NCBI GenBank assembly: GCA_947457975.1
Contig: CANGYC010000060.1
Span: 1-10,485, forward strand
Length of the DNA stretch: 10,485 nucleotides
Source: Comamonadaceae bacterium
Lineage (GTDB): Bacteria; Pseudomonadota; Gammaproteobacteria; Burkholderiales; Burkholderiaceae_C
Direction: 5' to 3'
This document shows, one piece after another, positions 6,979-10,485 of this stretch (positions are counted from its first letter, which is position 1; each line of letters starts with the position of its first letter). The notes beneath the pieces were generated by a model. That model was not told where the DNA came from, ran no database searches, and was given only the letters and a program-made list of their open reading frames with translations. Made by a program: the position numbers and the translations under genes.

Positions 6979-8937
6979 TTAGTTGGTTTCGAGCACCGAT
7001 TTCGCCGCCCGCTTCAGGGCCTGCCGCAGCCCGCTGGGCTCCTGCACCAGAGGATCGTGACGACCCGAAAAAAGATACTGGATCAGGGCGATGCGCTGCG
7101 GGGTCTGGAGTTCACCGAATTGGCAGACCATGTCTTCCCCCACACCTGTGCTGCTTGGGCGCAGCGCCAGCGGAACCAGAGGCAGGGCGTGGCCATCCAG
7201 CAGGAGCTGCACATGCTCAGGCAAGGGCCGCTGGCCTGCCCAGCGAAAGCGCAGCCCCGAGGCGCTCATGTCCAGCACATGCACTTTGAAGGGCTCGCTG
7301 TCTGGGCCACTGATCAAGGCGAGCGACTGCTCGATGCGAAAGCGTTCCTCGCTGCGCAGGCGCGGCTTGTCTTCCACGATCACCAGCGCGATCAGGAAAT
7401 GCAGCAGGTTAAAGAGCCCCAGAAAAATCAGCCAGGGCAGGGCCACGGCCGAGTTGTCCGGAGTGTGGCTGGCCCAGCCGGCATAGACGATGGCGGCGAT
7501 CGTGGCGAGCGTCAGGCCCATCATGATGTTGAAGAGCAGCCGGTCCGAGGAGGCCCGTGTCTGGGAACCCTTGGGTGTGACCTTGAAGGCCACGCTCCCG
7601 GGCTTGATCAGTCCGGACAGGGCCGAATACGACATGCGCACGGCCATGAGCATGGTCAGCGCCATGGAAATCACCGGGCTGAATCGTCCACGGCTGATCC
7701 AGGTCAGGCACAGCAGGTTGATGAGCACGGTGGGCATCACCACCAGCGCCACGTCTGCTGGGTCCTCCATGAACATGATGTCCATCCCCGTGAGCAGGCA
7801 GATGACGGGCAGCAGCATCACCGCCAGATGAAAGAAGGGGCTGATCAGCCAATACAGCGGCATGAACAGCAGGCGCTGCATCAGGCTGAGCTGTCGGTTG
7901 AAGATGGGTCCATCGGGCAGGAACAGGGTTTCGATGGCTCCCCGGCTCCACCGGTCGCGCTGCAAGAAAAAGGCATCAATCGACTCGGCCGCCAGGCCAA
8001 TGGACAGGCGTTCGTTCAAATAGCGGATTGACCAGCCTTGGCCCAGCAGGCGCATGGACGTCAGCAGGTCTTCGGTGATGCTGTCGGTGGCAAAGCCGCC
8101 CACCTCCCGCAGGGCTGATGCGCGCAGCATCGCGCAGGAGCCGCAGAAGAAAGCGGCGTCCCAGGCGTCGCGTGCGGGCTGGATATCTCGGAAGAAAAGG
8201 GCCTGTTCATCGGCCACCCAACCCCCCAGCCGCAGGTTCTGCTGGACCAGGTCGGGGTTGTAGAAGGTCTGGGGTGTCTGCACGATGGCCACTCGCTCAT
8301 CGGAAAACCGGGGCAGCACACGGCGCACGAAGTCGTGGTGTACCGCGAAGTCCGCATCCATGATCACAATGAAATCGGCTTGCGAGGAGGCCAGGGCATG
8401 GTTGAGGTTGCCGGCCTTGGCATGCTTGTGCTCGGGGCGCGTGACATGCTCCACGCCCCATGCGGCGCATTGCGCGCGCAGCCAGTCGCGTCCGCCGTCG
8501 TCCAGCACACGCACCTTCAGCCCGGGATGGTCCACGGCCTTGGCGGCCAGGATGGACTTCTCCAGAATCTCAAGGGGTTCCTGGTAAGTCGGGATCCAGA
8601 TCTCGACCTTCTTCATCCCGTCTAGCACCTGGTCGTGGATCACGGTCGGATTGGCTTTCTCGGTGGTGCGACTCAGGCACAGCCAGAAGAGACTGGCTTC
8701 CATCAGGGCCAGCAACTCAATGCCCAGATACACCCAGGCCAGCAGTGTGTGCGGCTCCAGGGTGTCGGGCAGCGTGTGGTTCAGACGCCAGATCAGGTAC
8801 ACCCCATTGGTGCCCAGCACTGTCCAGCACACCGATTGGCGGTAGAAGGGGTCGAGTGTGTCGATGCGCCGCAGACACCACGCGCCTAGGGCCAGGACCG
8901 CAATCAACAGCAGGAGGCTGGTGAATTCAGAAGACAT
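6979..8937 (-). CDS. Processive GT2 polysaccharide synthase with C-terminal PilZ domain
   Basis: This 652-residue inner-membrane enzyme should polymerise a nucleotide sugar and push the chain across the membrane when c-di-GMP is bound. N-terminal helices lie at about 5-20, 36-50 and 65-88. The catalytic domain follows, with DDGG (146-149), HAKAGNLNHAL (172-182), DADF (194-197), FFCGSCA (263-269), TED (288-290) and QRDRW (326-330), all hallmarks of cellulose-synthase-like processive enzymes. FKVTPK (451-456) matches the FxVTxK gating loop of BcsA. More helices lie at about 357-382, 395-414, 421-440, 470-488 and 498-521. The PilZ domain has RSEER (528-532) and DMSASG (556-561), the two c-di-GMP-binding motifs. 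The ATG overlaps the end of the upstream gene by 11 bases. No BcsB or BcsC is nearby. Size and partner gene fit curdlan synthase, the mixed-linkage glucan synthase BgsA or Alg8-type enzymes better than a cellulose operon, so the polymer is left open. Confidence 0.93.
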   Translation of the reverse strand: MSSEFTSLLLLIAVLALGAWCLRRIDTLDPFYRQSVCWTVLGTNGVYLIWRLNHTLPDTLEPHTLLAWVYLGIELLALMEASLFWLCLSRTTEKANPTVIHDQVLDGMKKVEIWIPTYQEPLEILEKSILAAKAVDHPGLKVRVLDDGGRDWLRAQCAAWGVEHVTRPEHKHAKAGNLNHALASSQADFIVIMDADFAVHHDFVRRVLPRFSDERVAIVQTPQTFYNPDLVQQNLRLGGWVADEQALFFRDIQPARDAWDAAFFCGSCAMLRASALREVGGFATDSITEDLLTSMRLLGQGWSIRYLNERLSIGLAAESIDAFFLQRDRWSRGAIETLFLPDGPIFNRQLSLMQRLLFMPLYWLISPFFHLAVMLLPVICLLTGMDIMFMEDPADVALVVMPTVLINLLCLTWISRGRFSPVISMALTMLMAVRMSYSALSGLIKPGSVAFKVTPKGSQTRASSDRLLFNIMMGLTLATIAAIVYAGWASHTPDNSAVALPWLIFLGLFNLLHFLIALVIVEDKPRLRSEERFRIEQSLALISGPDSEPFKVHVLDMSASGLRFRWAGQRPLPEHVQLLLDGHALPLVPLALRPSSTGVGEDMVCQFGELQTPQRIALIQYLFSGRHDPLVQEPSGLRQALKRAAKSVLETN

Positions 8938-10054
8938 CGGCCAGGAAGCTGGTCCAGCTGGGCAGCCAGCCGCTGCGGCTGGGCAACTGGGCGTGTACTT
9001 TTTGACCCATCATGCAGTTTGACTCGCGGCGCATGCGCTCCAGGAACACGGTGTCCGGCTGGATCCATACCCGCGCCATCTGTTGCAGCTCGCCTTGGTC
9101 GGTCTGGACGGCCAGAGCCATCTTGTGGGCAGTCTGGTAGAGCGGGAAGATCTGCGTGATCTGTCCCTGGTAAAACTGCCACTCGCCGGCGACCCGAAAC
9201 GACAGCGTGCCCCCCTGCCGGTAGTCCTTGAGGTCCATCACGGGTACAGCGAGGTCCAGGAAGGCACGCTGGCAAAGCACGTAATGGGCGATCAGCTCAC
9301 CGGGCGCCAGGAACATGCCCTCGGTCACGAATGGGCCCATGAGCAGACCTTGCCCTGGCGTTTGCAGGGATGCCACCGCAGGCTCGGCCGGCTTGCCCGA
9401 GCCGACGCGCGAAGCCCAGACCTTCATCTCGGCGATGCGCAGCCGCACCTCGTCAAGTTTTTGCTGGGTGTAACTCACATCCACACCACCGGACCGCTCA
9501 CCCATGAAGCCTTGCTGCACCAAGCCGTTCAAATTGCTGCGGGCCCGCTGTACGTTGGCCTGGGCAATCTCGCGCTGCACCTGCGCACTGGCGTTTCGCA
9601 GCTTGAAGGTATCGATCTGTGCCGGGCTGATGAAGCCGGCTGACACCAGCCCGAGTTGTCGCTCCAGTTCCCGGTCTTGGGCAGCGAAGTCGAGTTCAGA
9701 GCGCTTGAACTCGCCTTCCCGAGCGAGCAACTCCTGCTCAAGTCGTTTCTTTTCTTCCCCCAGAAAGCGTGTCACCCGCCGCTGGAGTATGGTTTCTTGC
9801 TCTCGGAGCGCCTGCAACTGGTCGGTCACGCGCAGCCGAAGTTGCACGAATTCCTGGGGCTCGGCTTCAAACTTGCCGCTGGCGCTCAGGGTTTTGAAGA
9901 CCACCGACTCAGCTGGGGCGCGCAACTCCACGGTCGGCGCATTCACCAGGGCCTGAACCGGGTATCGCTTGAACAGGCGGGGTACCAGGATCAGGCCCAG
10001 GGCAGCCAGGATGAGGATGAGCAGCAGCCTGCGGACCAAGGTACTTGTAAACAT
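8927..10054 (-). CDS. Membrane-fusion (HlyD-like) protein of a polysaccharide synthase operon
   Basis: The 375-residue protein has one N-terminal transmembrane helix (about 9-26) and a periplasmic body, the layout of membrane-fusion proteins. VELRAPAES (42-50) and GLLMGPFVTEGMFLAPGELI (236-255) look like the two halves of a lipoyl-type domain. The long charged heptad-rich stretch between them (about 72-210) should form a coiled-coil hairpin, and the C-terminal part a beta-barrel. Such a protein precedes the synthase in the bgsBA operon of Sinorhizobium meliloti, and Alg44 plays a related part in alginate export, although Alg44 carries its own PilZ domain, which this protein lacks. It probably links the synthase to export across the periplasm. 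ATG at 10054 is preferred over TTG at 10063, three codons upstream. Neither has a clear Shine-Dalgarno. The stop codon overlaps the next gene by 11 bases. Confidence 0.85.
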   Translation of the reverse strand: MFTSTLVRRLLLILILAALGLILVPRLFKRYPVQALVNAPTVELRAPAESVVFKTLSASGKFEAEPQEFVQLRLRVTDQLQALREQETILQRRVTRFLGEEKKRLEQELLAREGEFKRSELDFAAQDRELERQLGLVSAGFISPAQIDTFKLRNASAQVQREIAQANVQRARSNLNGLVQQGFMGERSGGVDVSYTQQKLDEVRLRIAEMKVWASRVGSGKPAEPAVASLQTPGQGLLMGPFVTEGMFLAPGELIAHYVLCQRAFLDLAVPVMDLKDYRQGGTLSFRVAGEWQFYQGQITQIFPLYQTAHKMALAVQTDQGELQQMARVWIQPDTVFLERMRRESNCMMGQKVHAQLPSRSGWLPSWTSFLADVF

Positions 10055-10085
10055 TCGAATCAAAAAAACTGTAAAAAAGATTACT

Positions 10086-10100
10086 TAATTGTTGCAATTA
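10086..10100. promoter_or_regulatory. Inverted repeat matching the 2181-2196 operator, upstream of the polysaccharide operon
   Basis: TAATTG (10086-10091) and CAATTA (10095-10100) are perfect inverted arms around TTG. They are the same arms as at 2181-2196, with a 3-base rather than 4-base centre. On the plus strand the two sites share TAATTGTT in full. The site ends 31 bp upstream of the membrane-fusion protein ATG, a position suited to repression or promoter-proximal control. It sits in an A+T-rich stretch, so some chance similarity is possible. Confidence 0.45.
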
Positions 10101-10183
10101 GACTCCTTTATCAAGCTTACGAACACACTTAAATGCTCCGACCGGTCAGGGGCCGTAATGCGACGACAATGACGCCGCCCACC

Positions 10184-10267
10184 GCCCGGGTGGTGAAATT
10201 GGTAGACACAGCGGACTTAAAACTTTTCGCTTGCCTAAAAGTGCCGGTTCGATCCCAGTCCGGGGTG
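10184..10267 (+). pseudogene. Degenerate tRNA-Leu(UAA)-like sequence
   Basis: The first 39 bases look like an intact tRNA-Leu: acceptor strand GCCCGGG, D-arm TGGTGAAATTGGTAGACAC, anticodon-stem strand GCGGA and loop CTTAAAA with anticodon TAA (10218-10220). After this it decays. The 3' anticodon strand is CTTTT (10223-10227) where TCCGC is needed, leaving only G-U wobbles and two mismatches. The T-arm GCCGG-TTCGATC-CCAGT has one mismatch and one wobble. The 3' acceptor strand CCGGGGT has one mismatch and a terminal wobble. Base 73 is G, although leucine tRNAs need A, and no CCA is encoded. ACTTTT and AAAAGT (10222-10227, 10236-10241) could instead form a new hairpin over the variable region. 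A non-functional copy is the best reading. Confidence 0.65.
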
Positions 10268-10475
10268 CTATCCGCATCAAGTGAGATGCATCCACGATGC
10301 CTTCCACTACGCGTGTTTTGCTGTTCGGCCAGGGAGGTCTCGCCTAAAGTTGACGAATACTGAGCCGGCCGATAAAGTTATTGACTGATGCAGTCTAAAA
10401 GCGTATTTCCGCTCTATGGCTCCTAGCAAAACAACTAGCCTCTAATTACATAACTCTTGATCCCGTAGGTGCAGA
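10268..10475. other. Non-coding, A+T-richer stretch with promoter-like motifs
   Basis: Together with the leader of the polysaccharide operon and the tRNA remnant, this makes about 420 bases without a complete protein gene. I see no convincing reading frame here. The notable pieces are two copies of TAAAGTT (10345-10351 and 10373-10379), the string GCCGATAA (10368-10375), and TTGACT (10381-10386) followed 17 bases later by TATTTC (10404-10409), a weak sigma-70-like pair. All could serve a gene starting near 10476. No terminator-like hairpin stands out. Confidence 0.4.
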
Positions 10476-10485
10476 ATGAAAAAAC
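10476..10485 (+). CDS. Possible start of a gene leaving the window (Met-Lys-Lys...)
   Basis: ATG AAA AAA C at the right edge is preceded by AGGTG (10467-10471) four bases upstream, an acceptable Shine-Dalgarno. Only three codons are visible. A Met-Lys-Lys opening is common in exported proteins and pilins, but nothing more can be said about the product. Confidence 0.3.

Noticed and set aside
6358..8031. A 557-codon open frame on the plus strand opposite the hydrolase and synthase genes
   Set aside because: Low-complexity His/Gln-rich product with no domain. The minus-strand genes beneath it have full sets of catalytic motifs.
6979..8937. Naming the synthase bcsA (cellulose synthase)
   Set aside because: The motifs fit, but the protein is shorter than typical BcsA and has a membrane-fusion partner instead of BcsB. 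Several glucan and alginate synthases share these motifs.
10140..10147. GACCGGTC palindrome near the tRNA remnant
   Set aside because: Only 8 bases, does not extend, and such short palindromes are expected by chance.
10133..10363. A 76-codon frame containing VVKLVDTADLK
   Set aside because: This peptide is the well-known false product of translating a tRNA-Leu gene. It overlaps the tRNA-Leu-like sequence here.
1..10485. CRISPR arrays, insertion sequences, transposase or integrase genes
   Set aside because: No spaced direct repeats and no such reading frames were seen on either strand.

Overview
The window looks like a chromosomal piece of a GC-rich, phototrophic betaproteobacterium, probably Burkholderiales (Rhodoferax, Rubrivivax or Limnohabitans type). 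The evidence is a bacteriochlorophyll bchI-bchD pair, the codon use, and a tRNA-Leu-like sequence resembling Burkholderiales tRNA-Leu(UAA). The genus is inferred, not proven.

Layout. Bases 1-2085 (minus strand) carry the edge of a photosynthesis gene set. bchI (AAA+ ATPase subunit of magnesium chelatase) overlaps bchD by ATGA, and bchD runs off the left end. Bases 2181-6119 (plus strand) hold a secreted LIV-type substrate-binding protein with no transporter genes beside it, followed 38 bp later by a membrane PAS-GGDEF-EAL protein. Bases 6130-10054 (minus strand, convergent) form a tight three-gene operon: a membrane-fusion (HlyD-like) protein, a processive family-2 glycosyltransferase with a C-terminal PilZ domain, and a dienelactone-hydrolase-like enzyme. 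Bases 10064-10485 hold no complete protein gene. They contain a degenerate tRNA-Leu sequence, some promoter-like motifs and what may be the first codons of a gene leaving the window.

How the parts may work together. The five middle genes read as one c-di-GMP exopolysaccharide module. A periplasmic ligand would bind the substrate-binding protein, which would control the neighbouring GGDEF-EAL enzyme, as in the NspS-MbaA pair of Vibrio cholerae. The resulting c-di-GMP would open the PilZ-gated polysaccharide synthase, and the membrane-fusion protein would help export. In support, nearly the same inverted repeat, TAATTG-N3/4-CAATTA, lies just upstream of the first gene of both operons (2181-2196 and 10086-10100), suggesting one shared regulator. 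The ligand, the polysaccharide and the role of the hydrolase cannot be read from the sequence.
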